39,311 nt of DNA, taken from positions 1-39,311 of the forward strand of contig CANJMO010000018.1 in assembly GCA_947475845.1 (NCBI GenBank), in the 5' to 3' direction. The stretch's first letter is position 1. Each line of letters opens with the position of its first letter. The position numbers and the translations under genes are program-made. The stretch is from Caulobacteraceae bacterium. Its GTDB lineage: Bacteria > Pseudomonadota > Alphaproteobacteria > Caulobacterales > Caulobacteraceae. Of this stretch, positions 9,419-20,146 are shown piece by piece. The notes beneath the pieces were generated by a model. The model was not told the origin of the DNA and searched no databases. It saw nothing but the letters and a program-made list of their open reading frames with translations.

Positions 9419-10452
9419 TCAGCGGTCTTGAGGGCGACAGTCGCGCAAGCGGGGGTTCGCGCCCAGGCCGCCGATGCTGCCGGTAGTGTCCGACTGCGTG
9501 GTCGAGCCGGGGACGCCGCGCTGGGTCGAGGCGGCGCGGCAGGCGGCCAGGCGCTCGAACTCGGCCTGTTTGGTCGCGTCCATGTTGAGGCCCATGGCCC
9601 GGGCGCCCTTGGCTTCGGCGCCGAGGCGGTCGAGGCAGGCGGCCCGCTCGGCGGCGGTGAGTTTGTAGGTGTCGGGCGTGGCGCAGCCGAGGCCCATGCG
9701 CAGGCCGCCTCGGATGCCGTTGGCGTCGAAACCGCCGATGATGCGCCCGGTCTGCGACGTGGAGTTGAGACCGCGCAGCGGGACCGCGCCGCCACCGCCG
9801 CCACCGCCACCGCCGCCACCACCGCCTTCCGGCGGAGCGCCGCCGCCCAGTTCGCCGATGGAGGCGGGCGGCAGGGCAGGGGCGCTATTGCGTCCGGCGG
9901 TCGAGGGCCGGCTCGGGGGCCTGATCTCCACCGGCCCCTGGATCACCTGCTGGTTGGTCAGCACCTGCAGCTCGGCGGCGGACGTCGGCGGCGCCGTCGC
10001 GATCGGCGCGGCCTCGGATGGGGCCGGCTCGGCGGTCGCGGCGGGTGCGGCGACCTGGGGTAGTTGGCGGTCGACCGCGCGCGGCGGCACAGGCGAAGGC
10101 CGGCGGTCGACCTCCACGGGGCTGGCGGAACCGGCTCGGCCTTTGCGGTGGTGGTGGCGATCGGTTGCGGCGGCTGAGCGGCCGGCTGTGGTTCGACCTC
10201 CTCGATGCGCGGGCGCAGTTTGACCTCCGGCAGCGGGACAAGCGGCGGCAACAGTTCGACAAACACCGGCGGGGTTTCCGGCGGCAGGTCGAAGGGGTGC
10301 GCGGTCAGGGCTAGGACGGCCAGCACCATCAGGTGCCAGGACATGGAGATGGCCAGGCCCGCCGCCGCTTCGTTGCGGGCGACCTTGCTGGTGCGCGGAC
10401 GCCAGACGTCGGTCAGGCCGCCTCGCCGGGGCCCGAGCGCCAGATCCGCCAA
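9419..10452 (-). pseudogene. Frameshifted TonB-like proline/glycine-rich membrane-anchored protein
   Basis: Two minus-strand frames together make one protein. The upstream part (10452 to about 10118) has a cytoplasmic basic stretch, one membrane segment (ISMSWHLMVLAVLALTAHPF) and a proline-rich start DLPPETPPVFVELLPPLVPL, the design of TonB-like energy-transducer N termini. At CCCCGTGG (about 10115-10122) the reading must shift by one base: restoring one G would give PAPVEVDRRPSPVPPR and continue in the second frame to 9419. That frame includes a run of 13 glycine codons (9788-9826) and a C-terminal region with TYKLTAAERAACLDRLGAEA and three cysteines; it is not a classic TonB C-terminal domain. 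The first start (TTG 10452) is uncertain. This is either a real pseudogene or a sequencing error in a GC-rich run. Confidence 0.6.
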
Positions 10453-10540
10453 ACCCCTGGTCGGCCCCTTGTTGATCGGCTCACTCCACGCTCGGATAGC
10501 GCAAGCTTAGCCTGCCAGGGCCGCCGGGCAAACGGGTCGC

Positions 10541-13015
<2,475 letters not shown>

Positions 13016-13029
13016 TCAGTCCGAAACGG

Positions 13030-14169
13030 TCAGTCTGAAAGGGTGAGAGCGCCGCCGTCCACGCCGACGCCCAGGGCCCGTCCCTTCAGGTCCGTGAACA
13101 GCGCCTCGTCGGTTCCTGTCAGAAAAGCCTGCAGGCCCAGCGCCGTGATTTCGTCGAAGAGCGCCGCCCGGCGGACCTGATCCAGGTGGGCGGCGACTTC
13201 GTCGAGCAACAATATAGGATTCGGTGAGGATTCCGCACGGGAAAGTCGCGCCGCCTGGGCCAGAACCAGGTTGAGGATCAGGGCTTTCTGCTCGCCGGTG
13301 GAGCATTCCCCGGCGGGGCGGTCCTTGGCCCGGTGGCGAACCACCAGATCGCCCCGGTGCGGACCGGTCAGGGAGCGCTCGGCGCCGGCGTCACGGGGCC
13401 GCGCGGCGGCCAGGGCGGCGGTCAGCCGGGCCTCGATTTCGTCCGGCGCAAGGCCCTCGGCGGCGAGCTTTTCCCATTCGCCGGACAGGGCCAGTTCGGC
13501 CTGGGGGAAGGCGCGGTCGGCGCGGGCGTCGATCTCGGCCTGCAGAGCCTGCAGGGTGCGCACCCGGGCGGCGGCCATCTGCGCGCCCCAATGGCCCATC
13601 TGGACCTCCAGCGCGCTCAGCCAGGCTGCGTCGGCCGGGCCGGTGGTCAGCAGGCGCAGGCGCTCGCGCATGGCCCGCTCGTAGGCGGTGGCGGCCTCGG
13701 CGTGGGCCGGCTCCGAGGCGAAGGTCAGGCGGTCGAAGAAGCGGCGGCGGTCGCCGGCCGCCTCCATGAACAGGCGGTCCTGCTGCGGGGTCAGCCAGAT
13801 CGGCCGGACGTGCTCGCCCATCCGTCCGGGCGGCGCCGGTTCGCCCTCGATGCGCACGATGCGGCGGGCGGCCGCCGCGCTTTCCGTGCCCGTGCCGATG
13901 CGCAACGCGCCGTCCGCGCCCTCCACCGAAACCGATACCGCCCAGGCGCGGCCCTGGGCCTCGCCCGGCTGACGGCGTCCGACCTCGGCGGCGCTGGCCC
14001 CGCGCAGGCCCCGCCCCGGGGCCAGGAACGACACTGCCTCCAGCAGGTTGGTCTTGCCCGCGCCGTTGGGCCCGTGGAGATAGACGACCCCGCCACGGGT
14101 ATCGAGGTCCGCGCGCTCGTAGCTGCGGAAGTCGGTCAGGGCGAGGGTCAGGATGCGGGACTGGGCCAA
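13030..14169 (-). CDS. recF: DNA replication and repair protein RecF
   Basis: RecF is an SMC-like ATPase that loads RecA at gaps and stalled forks. The 379-residue product begins with the expected [18 protein letters not shown] and carries Walker A ([19 protein letters not shown], residues 31-49), the [11 protein letters not shown] block, the ABC-type signature [20 protein letters not shown] and Walker B ([14 protein letters not shown]). I use TTG at 14169, since homology starts a few residues later and no ATG or GTG fits; no strong ribosome-binding site precedes it. gyrB follows after 20 bp. The separation from dnaN by a plus-strand cassette breaks the common dnaA-dnaN-recF-gyrB order. Confidence 0.95.
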   Translation of the reverse strand: MAQSRILTLALTDFRSYERADLDTRGGVVYLHGPNGAGKTNLLEAVSFLAPGRGLRGASAAEVGRRQPGEAQGRAWAVSVSVEGADGALRIGTGTESAAAARRIVRIEGEPAPPGRMGEHVRPIWLTPQQDRLFMEAAGDRRRFFDRLTFASEPAHAEAATAYERAMRERLRLLTTGPADAAWLSALEVQMGHWGAQMAAARVRTLQALQAEIDARADRAFPQAELALSGEWEKLAAEGLAPDEIEARLTAALAAARPRDAGAERSLTGPHRGDLVVRHRAKDRPAGECSTGEQKALILNLVLAQAARLSRAESSPNPILLLDEVAAHLDQVRRAALFDEITALGLQAFLTGTDEALFTDLKGRALGVGVDGGALTLSD

Positions 14170-14289
14170 GGGGATTGCCTAGCAGGCGGGCCGGCGGACG
14201 CAAGAGAACTGGCGCTTGCGCCTATTCAGCATTTGCCCTGGGCGATCCTTATCCGCCACTATCGGCGAAAACACGGGGTAGGGCGGAAC

Positions 14290-15603
14290 GTGACGGACTC
14301 CGGCAATCGTCAAGCGGCGCCGCCGATCTGGTGGCGGCTGATGGACCTCAGGATCGGCTTCACGCCGCTGCCGGTGGCGGCCGTCCTGGGCGCGACCCTG
14401 TTCGGCCTGTGGGCCAGCGGGACGATCCCGGGCGAAATCTCGGTGATGATCGCCCTGCTGGGGCTCGGCGGCTGCGTGTTCGGCGAGATCGGCAGCCGCA
14501 TCCCCCTGTTCAACAAGGTCGGCGGCGGCGTCATCCTGACCACCTTCCTGCCCGCCTACCTGGTCTACGCCATGATCATCCCCAGGGATGTGGTGGAGAC
14601 GATGACCACGTTCTGGAAGACCTCGACCTTCGTCTACCTCTACATCACCGGCATCGTCGTCGGCAGCATCCTGGGCATGGACCGCACGGTGCTGATGCGG
14701 GGGTTCATCAAGATCTTCATCCCCCTGGTCGCCGGGTCGCTGGCGGCCATGGTGGTGGGCACGGGCGTGGCCATGCTGATGGGCCTGGAGATGAAGCGGG
14801 CCCTGTTCTTCATCGTCATCCCGATCATGTCGGGCGGGTTGGGCGAAGGCGCCCTGCCCCTGACGCTCGGCTATTCGCAGATTCTGGGCCAACCGCAGGG
14901 ACCCCTGCTGGCCCAGGTGTTGCCGCCGATCCTTCTGGGCAACCTGATCGCGATCGTCTTCGCCGGGGTGCTCGACCTGCTTGGCCAGCGCCATCCGCAC
15001 TGGTCCGGCAACGGGCGGCTGCAGGACGGGCCGGGGATCGCGCCGGGCGCCCAGGCCGAACAGGCCCAGCCCAGCGTGCAGGACGTCGCCGGGGCGGTGA
15101 TGCTGGGAGTGACCCTCTATGCGATGGGGCTGCTGGCGCACAAGGTCATCGGTCTGCCGGCGCCGGTGACCATGCTGTTCCTGGCGATGGCCTTGAAGGT
15201 GGCGCACGGCGTGACCCCGTCGCTGGAGCTGGGCGCCCACCGCATGTACCGCTTCTTCGCCGTGGCGGTGACCTATCCCCTGCTGTTCGCCATCGGCGCG
15301 GTCCTGACCCCCTGGGAGGAGATGATGGCGGCCCTGTCCCCCGCCAGCCTGGTGACGATCTTGGCCACGGTCCTGACCCTCGGCGGGGTCGGTTTCGCCA
15401 TGGGCCGGGTGATGTCGATGTACCGGATCGAGACCGCCCTGGTGAACATCTGCCACAGCGGGCTCGGCGGCACCGGCGATGTGGCTATTCTGACGGCAGC
15501 CAAGCGGCTTGAGCTGATGCCGTTCGCCCAGATCGCCACCCGGCTGGGCGGCGCCATTACCGTCACCCTGGCGCTGATCGTGTATCACTACCTCAATCGC
15601 TGA
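14290..15603 (+). CDS. 2-hydroxycarboxylate transporter family (CitS/MaeN-like) symporter
   Basis: A polytopic membrane protein of 437 residues, the length of CitS and MaeN. It contains both GGxG re-entrant-loop motifs of the 2HCT family (SGGLGEGALPLTLGYSQI near residue 175 and HSGLGGTGDVAILTAAKR near residue 391), the latter followed by an arginine in QIATRLGGAI, where the substrate carboxylate is bound. The family imports citrate, malate or related acids with Na+ or H+. I chose GTG 14290 with AGGGCGG upstream; ATG 14341 is an alternative. The frame stays open far upstream, antisense to recF, but that extension has no family similarity. A CoA-transferase gene follows after 29 bp, pointing to uptake and activation of the same acid. 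Confidence 0.92.
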   Translation: MTDSGNRQAAPPIWWRLMDLRIGFTPLPVAAVLGATLFGLWASGTIPGEISVMIALLGLGGCVFGEIGSRIPLFNKVGGGVILTTFLPAYLVYAMIIPRDVVETMTTFWKTSTFVYLYITGIVVGSILGMDRTVLMRGFIKIFIPLVAGSLAAMVVGTGVAMLMGLEMKRALFFIVIPIMSGGLGEGALPLTLGYSQILGQPQGPLLAQVLPPILLGNLIAIVFAGVLDLLGQRHPHWSGNGRLQDGPGIAPGAQAEQAQPSVQDVAGAVMLGVTLYAMGLLAHKVIGLPAPVTMLFLAMALKVAHGVTPSLELGAHRMYRFFAVAVTYPLLFAIGAVLTPWEEMMAALSPASLVTILATVLTLGGVGFAMGRVMSMYRIETALVNICHSGLGGTGDVAILTAAKRLELMPFAQIATRLGGAITVTLALIVYHYLNR

Positions 15604-15632
15604 ACGCGATGCCCGACTGGCCAGGAGAGACG

Positions 15633-16802
15633 ATGGCTTCCGACGATCGGCCTTTGCCGCTGCAGGGCGTGCGCGTCATCGACCTCTCGCGTCTGGTGGC
15701 TGGCAATATGCTCAGCCTGCAGCTGGCCGACTTCGGCGCCGACGTGATCAAGATGGAGCCGGCAGCCGGCGACCCCCTGCGCCACTGGGTCGAGGACGGC
15801 GTCCCGGTTTGGTGGAAGGTCTACAGCCGCAATAAGCGCAGCGTCAGATGCGACTTGAGAACCGAGGATGGCAAAAACCTGATCCGGGCCGTGATCCCCA
15901 CCGCCCAGATTCTGATCGAGGGCTTTCGGCCCGGGACAATGGAGCGGGCGCAGCTGTCGCCCGAGCAATTGCATGCGATCAATCCCAAACTGATCATCGT
16001 CCGCGTCAGCGGCTTCGGTCAGACCGGCCCCTATGCCCTGAGGCCCGGGTTTGGATCTCTGATCGAGGCGATGAGCGGTTTCGCCGACAAGAACGGTTTC
16101 GCCGACAAGCCCCCGGCCCTGCCCAACATGGCCCTGGCGGACATGATCGCGGGGATTTCCGGAGCCTTCGCCGCCGTTGTCGCCTTGCGCGCCGCCGAAC
16201 AGTCCGGCGGCAAGGGCCAAGTGGTGGATGTCTCGCTGTTGGAGCCGCTGCACGCCGCCCTCGGCCCGGACGCGGCCATTCACCGGCTGACCGGGCGCAG
16301 CCCCTCGCGGATCGGCAACCGGGTCAGCATCACCGCCCCGCGCAACGTCTACCAGACCAAGGATGGCCATTGGCTGGCGCTGTCGGCGTCAACCCAAGCC
16401 ATGGCCGAGCGTCTGTTCGCGGCCATCGGCCGTCCGGATATGATCGACGATCCGCGCTTCCGCACCAATGCCGACCGGCTGGACAACGTCGATGAGGTGG
16501 ACGCGGTCATCGGCGGGTTCATCGGCGGCTCAACCCTGGCCGAGACCATGGACTACCTGGAGAAGGCGCAAGTGACCGTGGCCCCGGTCTACGGAGCGGC
16601 TGACTTCGGCGAGGACCCGCATGTGATCGATCGCGGGGTGCTGGTGGAGGTCGACGAGGACTGCGGGCCGATCCCAATGCACGCGCCGTTCCCCCGCCTG
16701 TCGGAAACGCCGGGGAGCATCCGCACCCGGGCGCCCGCCCTGGGTCAGGACGAGCCGGATATCTTCGCTGAAATCGGCTGGTCCCCGCCTTCGCGAGGAT
16801 GA
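15633..16802 (+). CDS. CaiB/BaiF (family III) CoA-transferase
   Basis: Family III CoA-transferases move CoA between carboxylic acids through an aspartyl thioester. The product has the N-terminal PLQGVRVIDLSRLVAGN, the DFGADVIKMEP strand, KRSVRCDLRTEDG, IEGFRPGTMERAQLSPE, VSGFGQTGPYALRPGF and the catalytic aspartate in MALADMIAGISGAF. I start it at ATG 15633, five bases after AGGAGA, giving 389 residues; ATG 15609 in the same frame lacks such a site. The substrate cannot be read from sequence, but pairing with a 2HCT carrier suggests a hydroxy-dicarboxylate such as malate or citramalate. The last residues (WSPPSRG) and the stop are encoded inside a REP-like palindrome. Its stop is 6 bp from that of convergent dnaN. 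Confidence 0.92.
   Translation: MASDDRPLPLQGVRVIDLSRLVAGNMLSLQLADFGADVIKMEPAAGDPLRHWVEDGVPVWWKVYSRNKRSVRCDLRTEDGKNLIRAVIPTAQILIEGFRPGTMERAQLSPEQLHAINPKLIIVRVSGFGQTGPYALRPGFGSLIEAMSGFADKNGFADKPPALPNMALADMIAGISGAFAAVVALRAAEQSGGKGQVVDVSLLEPLHAALGPDAAIHRLTGRSPSRIGNRVSITAPRNVYQTKDGHWLALSASTQAMAERLFAAIGRPDMIDDPRFRTNADRLDNVDEVDAVIGGFIGGSTLAETMDYLEKAQVTVAPVYGAADFGEDPHVIDRGVLVEVDEDCGPIPMHAPFPRLSETPGSIRTRAPALGQDEPDIFAEIGWSPPSRG
16781..16800. repeat. REP-like palindrome overlapping the end of the CoA-transferase gene
   Basis: TCCCCGC (16782-16788) and GCGAGGA (16793-16799) form a 7-bp stem with one mismatch and a CTTC loop. Together with its TGAGCG flank it matches the palindrome at 6077-6096 at about 23 of 27 positions. 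It sits between convergent genes and supplies the last codons and TGA of the plus-strand gene. Probable terminator for one or both genes. Confidence 0.55.
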
Positions 16803-16808
16803 GCGGCT

Positions 16809-17927
16809 TTAGACCCGCAGCGGCATCAGCACATATTGCACGCCCGGATCGGACGCATCCAGCACCAGGGTTGGACTGGCCGGATCGGCGAAGCGGAACT
16901 CGGCGGCCTCGCCCTGGATCTGGCCGGCGACGTCCAGCAGGTAGCGGGCGTTGAAGCCGATCTCGAAGCTGTCGCGGTCGTATTCGCACTCCAGCTCTTC
17001 GACGGCCTGGCCGGCTTCCATATTGCGCACGGTCAGCACGATCTTGCCCGGCTCGATGGCCATTTTCACCGACCGCGACTTCTCGGCCGAGATGGTGGCG
17101 ACCCGGTCCACGGCGGCTGCGAACACGCTGATGTTCACCGTCAGGCTCTTGTCGTTGTCGCGCGGGATCACCCGCATGTAGTCGGGGAACGAGCCGTCGA
17201 TCACCTTGGAGGTCAGCGAGGCGCGGCCGAACTGCAGCCGCACCTTGGAGGCGGACACCTGCAGCTCGACGGTCTCGCCGGCGTCGTCGAGCAGGCGGCG
17301 GGCCTCCTGGATGGTCTTGCGCGGCACGATAACGCCGGGCACGCCAGTCGTGCCTTCCGGCGCGATCATCTCGGCCAGGGCCAGACGGTGGCCATCGGTG
17401 GCCACGGCGCGCAGCTGGGCCGAGGCGCCTTCACCCACCGTGTGCAGGTAAAGGCCATTGAGGTAGTAGCGCGTCTCTTCCGTCGAGATGGCGAAGCGGG
17501 TTTTGTCGATCAGGCGGATCAGGTCGTTGGTATCCAGCGTGATGCGGGCCGACAGGCCGTCCGAGGACATCACCGGGAAATCGCCCGCGGGCAGCACCGG
17601 CAGATTGAACTTTGAGCGCCCGGCCGAGATCTGCAGGCGCGGGTCGTCGCCGGCGTAGCGCAGCTCGACCTCGGCGCCCTCGGGCAGCTTGCGCACGATC
17701 TCATAAAGGGTGTGGGCGGGCGCGGTGATCTGGCCAGGGGTGTCGACATTGGCGTCGGCGAAGTCGACGATCTCCATGTCGAGGTCGGTAGCCGAGAACG
17801 ACACGCCCCCGCGCTCGGCCGACAGCAGGACATTGGACAGGATCGGAATGGTGTTGCGCCGCTCGACGACGCTTTGAACGTGGCCCAGCGCCTTGATCAG
17901 CGCGGCGCGCTCGATAGTGAATTTCAT
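16809..17927 (-). CDS. dnaN: DNA polymerase III beta subunit (sliding clamp)
   Basis: The beta clamp is a ring dimer that tethers polymerase III to DNA. The 372-residue product shows the three clamp repeats: MKFTIERAALIKALGHVQSV at the start, the second beginning near LSARITLDTNDLIRLIDKTR, and the third near SFPDYMRVIPRDNDKSLTVN. It ends with the conserved DPGVQYVLMPLRV, whose last residues build the peptide-binding pocket. I set the start at ATG 17927 (MKFTIER); the frame is open 26 codons further but homology begins here. It lies downstream of dnaA in the same direction, separated by 187 bp with a hairpin after dnaA, so it probably has its own promoter. Confidence 0.97.
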   Translation of the reverse strand: MKFTIERAALIKALGHVQSVVERRNTIPILSNVLLSAERGGVSFSATDLDMEIVDFADANVDTPGQITAPAHTLYEIVRKLPEGAEVELRYAGDDPRLQISAGRSKFNLPVLPAGDFPVMSSDGLSARITLDTNDLIRLIDKTRFAISTEETRYYLNGLYLHTVGEGASAQLRAVATDGHRLALAEMIAPEGTTGVPGVIVPRKTIQEARRLLDDAGETVELQVSASKVRLQFGRASLTSKVIDGSFPDYMRVIPRDNDKSLTVNISVFAAAVDRVATISAEKSRSVKMAIEPGKIVLTVRNMEAGQAVEELECEYDRDSFEIGFNARYLLDVAGQIQGEAAEFRFADPASPTLVLDASDPGVQYVLMPLRV

Positions 17928-18089
17928 CTTGTTGTCCGGTCCTGCGTCGCCGCTAACACTGACTAGCCCCCAGCGGCGGGTTTTCGAGATTAGCCCAAAT
18001 TCCACGGTCGGAAAGGGCCGTTTAAAAGGAAACGGGCACCGACCGCGTTCCCGCGACCGACGCCCGCCCTTGAGCCAAGATCCCCTCCC

Positions 18090-18114
18090 GGCAAAAAGGT
18101 GTGTGACTTTTGCC
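18090..18114 (-). terminator. Inverted repeat directly after dnaA
   Basis: Immediately after the dnaA stop (18115-18117), GGCAAAA (minus-strand reading, 18108-18114) pairs with TTTTGCC (18090-18096) across an 11-base loop. The T-rich right arm makes it resemble an intrinsic terminator. A second repeat CCGTTT/AAACGG lies in the dnaN leader near 18021-18040. The remaining intergenic DNA up to dnaN presumably contains the dnaN promoter, but no element is clear. Confidence 0.45.
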
Positions 18115-19563
18115 CTAGCCGCGCAGCTTGCGGGTCAGGGTCTCCAGATCGCGGGTCAGCTGCGGATCGGCGGCCTTCAGTTCCTCGATCCGGCGCACGG
18201 CGTGCAGCACGGTGGTGTGGTCGCGCCCGCCGAAACGGCGGCCGATGTCGGGCAGGGAGCGCGTGGTCAACTGCTTGGCCAGCCACATGGCCGCCTGACG
18301 CGGCCGGGCGATGGCGCGGTTGCGGCGCTCGGAGATCAGGTCGGCCTGCTTCAGGCCGAAGTGTTCGGCGGTGGCCTTCTGGATATCGTCGACGGTGACC
18401 CGCTTCTCGCCGCCGCGCAGGTGCGGGCGCAGGATCGCCTGGGCTTCGTCCAGGGTCAGTGTGCAGACCCCCTCTGACAGACGGGCGACCAGGGTGTTCA
18501 GGGCCCCTTCCAATTCGCGCACGCTATCGGTGAAGCGGTCGGCGAGGAATTCAAGGACCTCCGGACGCGCGGTGGCGGTGCGGCGGAAGTCGTGCTGGCG
18601 GGCGAGCAGTTGCAGCTTGCGCTCCAGGATGCCCAGGCGCAGCGAACGGTCGGCCGGCTCGATGCCGCAGACCAGGCCAGCGGACAGGTGCGAGCGCAGG
18701 CGGGCGTCGACCTCGGTCAGGGCCGAGGGCGGCCGGTCGGCGGTCAGGACCACGCGGCGGCCCTCCGCCATCAGGGCCATCAGGGTGTGGAACAGCTCTT
18801 CCTGGCTGGATTGCTTGCCGCCGATGAAGTGGACGTCGTCGATCAGCAACAGGTCGGCGGTGCGCAGCTCGTCCTTGAAGGCGGCGGTCTGCTTGTCCAT
18901 CAGGGCGCGCACGAAGGTCGACAAGAAGCGCTCGGCGGTCAGGTAGACGACCTTTTTGTCGGGCGCGGCGCGGGTGGCCTCGGCGGCCACGGCGTTCAAG
19001 AGGTGGGTTTTGCCGAAGCCGTAGGGGCCGTGGAACAGCACCGGATTGAAGTGGCCGTCGGCCCAGGAGGCGACGCGGCGGGCCACGGCGAAGGCGAACT
19101 CGTTGGACGGGCCGGTGACGAAGCTGTCCAGGGTGAAGCGGTCCTGCAGCCCCGAAGGGCGCGCGGCGCGGGTGGAATCGGAATGGATCACTGGGGCGGC
19201 GGTCTGCCCCCCCACGGGCGGGGCGGCGGGCTTTGCGGAAACCTGAGCCGGCGCGGGCGCCGCCGCGGCTTCGGAATCCAGCTCGAAGCGGGACTTCAGC
19301 TCCAGCAGGCGGCCCTGCGGATCGTGCTGCGCCCACAGTTCGGAGATACGGCGCCAGGCGTTGCGGCGGATCCAATCGCGCGCGATCCCGGTCTGAGTCA
19401 CAAGCACCAGGGCGCCGCCGTCGACTTCACGCAGGGCGGCCTGAGCCACCCACGAGCCAAAAGCGCCTTCGCCGAGCTCGTTTCTGAGCGCGACACAGGC
19501 CTTGGTCCATACCGCTCCGGGGGGAACAGCCATCATCGTCCCCGCTAGTCCAGACGCCGTCAT
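18115..19563 (-). CDS. dnaA: Chromosomal replication initiator protein DnaA
   Basis: DnaA binds DnaA boxes, melts the origin and starts replication; in Caulobacterales it is also a cell-cycle transcription factor. The 482-residue product has domain I (KACVALRNELGEGAFGSWV, then RDWIRRNAWRRISELW), a variable Ala/Pro-rich linker at about residues 100-140, the AAA+ domain with Walker A GPYGFGKTHLL, Walker B LLLIDDVHFIGGKQ and arginine-bearing SHLSAGLVCGIEPADRSLRL, and domain IV ending in the DNA-binding signature GGRDHTTVLHAVRRIE. As I recall it, the sequence closely follows Caulobacter DnaA. The start could be ATG 19563 or the paired ATGs at 19533-19536; homology begins after both. An unusually long leader carries a promoter, GANTC sites and a DnaA-box-like element. 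Confidence 0.98.
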   Translation of the reverse strand: MTASGLAGTMMAVPPGAVWTKACVALRNELGEGAFGSWVAQAALREVDGGALVLVTQTGIARDWIRRNAWRRISELWAQHDPQGRLLELKSRFELDSEAAAAPAPAQVSAKPAAPPVGGQTAAPVIHSDSTRAARPSGLQDRFTLDSFVTGPSNEFAFAVARRVASWADGHFNPVLFHGPYGFGKTHLLNAVAAEATRAAPDKKVVYLTAERFLSTFVRALMDKQTAAFKDELRTADLLLIDDVHFIGGKQSSQEELFHTLMALMAEGRRVVLTADRPPSALTEVDARLRSHLSAGLVCGIEPADRSLRLGILERKLQLLARQHDFRRTATARPEVLEFLADRFTDSVRELEGALNTLVARLSEGVCTLTLDEAQAILRPHLRGGEKRVTVDDIQKATAEHFGLKQADLISERRNRAIARPRQAAMWLAKQLTTRSLPDIGRRFGGRDHTTVLHAVRRIEELKAADPQLTRDLETLTRKLRG

Positions 19564-19718
19564 TTTTTGCCCGACCTCGACCCCAAATCACAACCTGGCC
19601 CCCGCGGCTCGGTCGAAATTCCTCAATAGACGAAAGTTCTTATGCGCCGCTTCCATAAATGGACTCGTCGCCGCCTTTTGTTCATCCGTGATAAGATGGA
19701 AGGGCGTTTACTCCCCAA

Positions 19719-19746
19719 ACAGTAGCCACAGGCGGGGTACCGTCAA
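19719..19746 (-). promoter_or_regulatory. Putative dnaA promoter
   Basis: On the minus strand TTGACG (19741-19746) is followed after 16 bp by GCTACTGTT, whose core TACTGT lies at 19719-19724. The pair resembles the Caulobacter housekeeping consensus (TTGAC with GCTANAWC). The implied start, near 19712, gives a leader of about 150 nt, matching the long dnaA leader known in Caulobacter crescentus. A GANTC site (19751-19755) abuts the -35 and another lies about 30 bp further upstream, as expected for CcrM-methylation control. No promoter has been shown experimentally here. Confidence 0.55.
19722..19730 (+). promoter_or_regulatory. DnaA-box-like 9-mer in the dnaA promoter spacer
   Basis: GTAGCCACA matches the consensus TTATCCACA at 7 of 9 positions and lies between the proposed -35 and -10 of dnaA. 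If bound by DnaA it would allow direct autorepression. A single imperfect box may be chance. Confidence 0.3.
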
Positions 19747-19985
19747 CGGGGATTCTTAACGGATTTGGCAGATATTCCTGTTGACTCTCCCAGGGCCCTA
19801 AATGGCCTCGGAAATCCGGATTTTGGCGGCTGTCCACGGAGGACGGGCGCCGAAAAAACCGCCACTGGCAAGGGTCTTCAAGCAAGCGGAGCCCTAGTCG
19901 GCGGGGCCGTTGTTTTTCAAGGGATTGCCGCCGGATGAGGGCGTAATTCGTCTGTCAGGCGAAGCTGAGCCGTGAGAAAACGTGA

Positions 19986-20010
19986 GCGCCCCGCGACAAT
20001 TTGCGGGCGC
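19986..20010. repeat. Strong inverted repeat between rpsT and dnaA
   Basis: GCGCCCCGC (19986-19994) and GCGGGCGC (20003-20010) form an 8-bp GC-only stem with one bulge and an AT-rich 8-base loop. No U-run follows on either strand, so it is not a standard terminator. Protein-binding or insulating roles are possible; nothing specific is shown. Confidence 0.5.
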
Positions 20011-20055
20011 CATAAAACTTGTGATCACCATCGCAGCGATCGACCGGAAAACAAC

Positions 20056-20087
20056 AAAAAAGCCGACCGGGGAGCCCCCGATCGGCC
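20056..20087 (-). terminator. Intrinsic terminator of rpsT
   Basis: On the minus strand an 11-bp stem GCCGATCGGGG/CCCCGGTCGGC (one G-U pair, loop of three bases) is followed by six U residues (20056-20061). It lies about 60 bp past the rpsT stop and points in the direction of rpsT transcription, shielding the dnaA control region from read-through. Confidence 0.85.
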
Positions 20088-20146
20088 TTAATTCTTGTGT
20101 GCGGCGCCGTACGAGCCTGCGGCAAAACCGCCCCAGGCCAAACGGG

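Larger units (their letters stand above)
19564..20146. other. Large dnaA-rpsT intergenic control region
   Basis: This 583-bp stretch carries no gene. From the dnaA side it holds an AT-richer leader of about 150 nt, the putative dnaA promoter (19719-19746), three GANTC methylation sites (19662-19666, 19751-19755, 19783-19787), a strong GC-rich inverted repeat (19986-20010), and the rpsT terminator (20056-20087). I see only scattered imperfect DnaA boxes rather than a cluster, so I do not call it the replication origin. Confidence 0.7.

Noticed and set aside
9788-9826. CCG/CCA tract as a possible microsatellite or CRISPR-like repeat
   Set aside because: It simply encodes the poly-glycine run of the TonB-like gene with mixed GGC/GGT codons; no spacers or repeat units of fixed length.
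13333-14289. Long upstream extension of the 2-hydroxycarboxylate transporter frame
   Set aside because: It is antisense to recF, has shadow-type composition (Gly/Gln/Arg/His-rich) and no relation to the carrier family; the protein starts at GTG 14290 or ATG 14341.
16077-16108. 15-bp direct repeat in the CoA-transferase gene (two copies of GGTTTCGCCGACAAG)
   Set aside because: The encoded SGFADKNGFADKPP fits the natural SGFA-x-x-NG-x-x-D-x-PP pattern of the family, so no recent duplication need be assumed.
19564-20146. Possible replication origin next to dnaA
   Set aside because: Only isolated, imperfect DnaA boxes are visible and there is no AT-rich unwinding element with clustered boxes. 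In Caulobacter the origin lies near hemE rather than next to dnaA, and hemE is not in this window.
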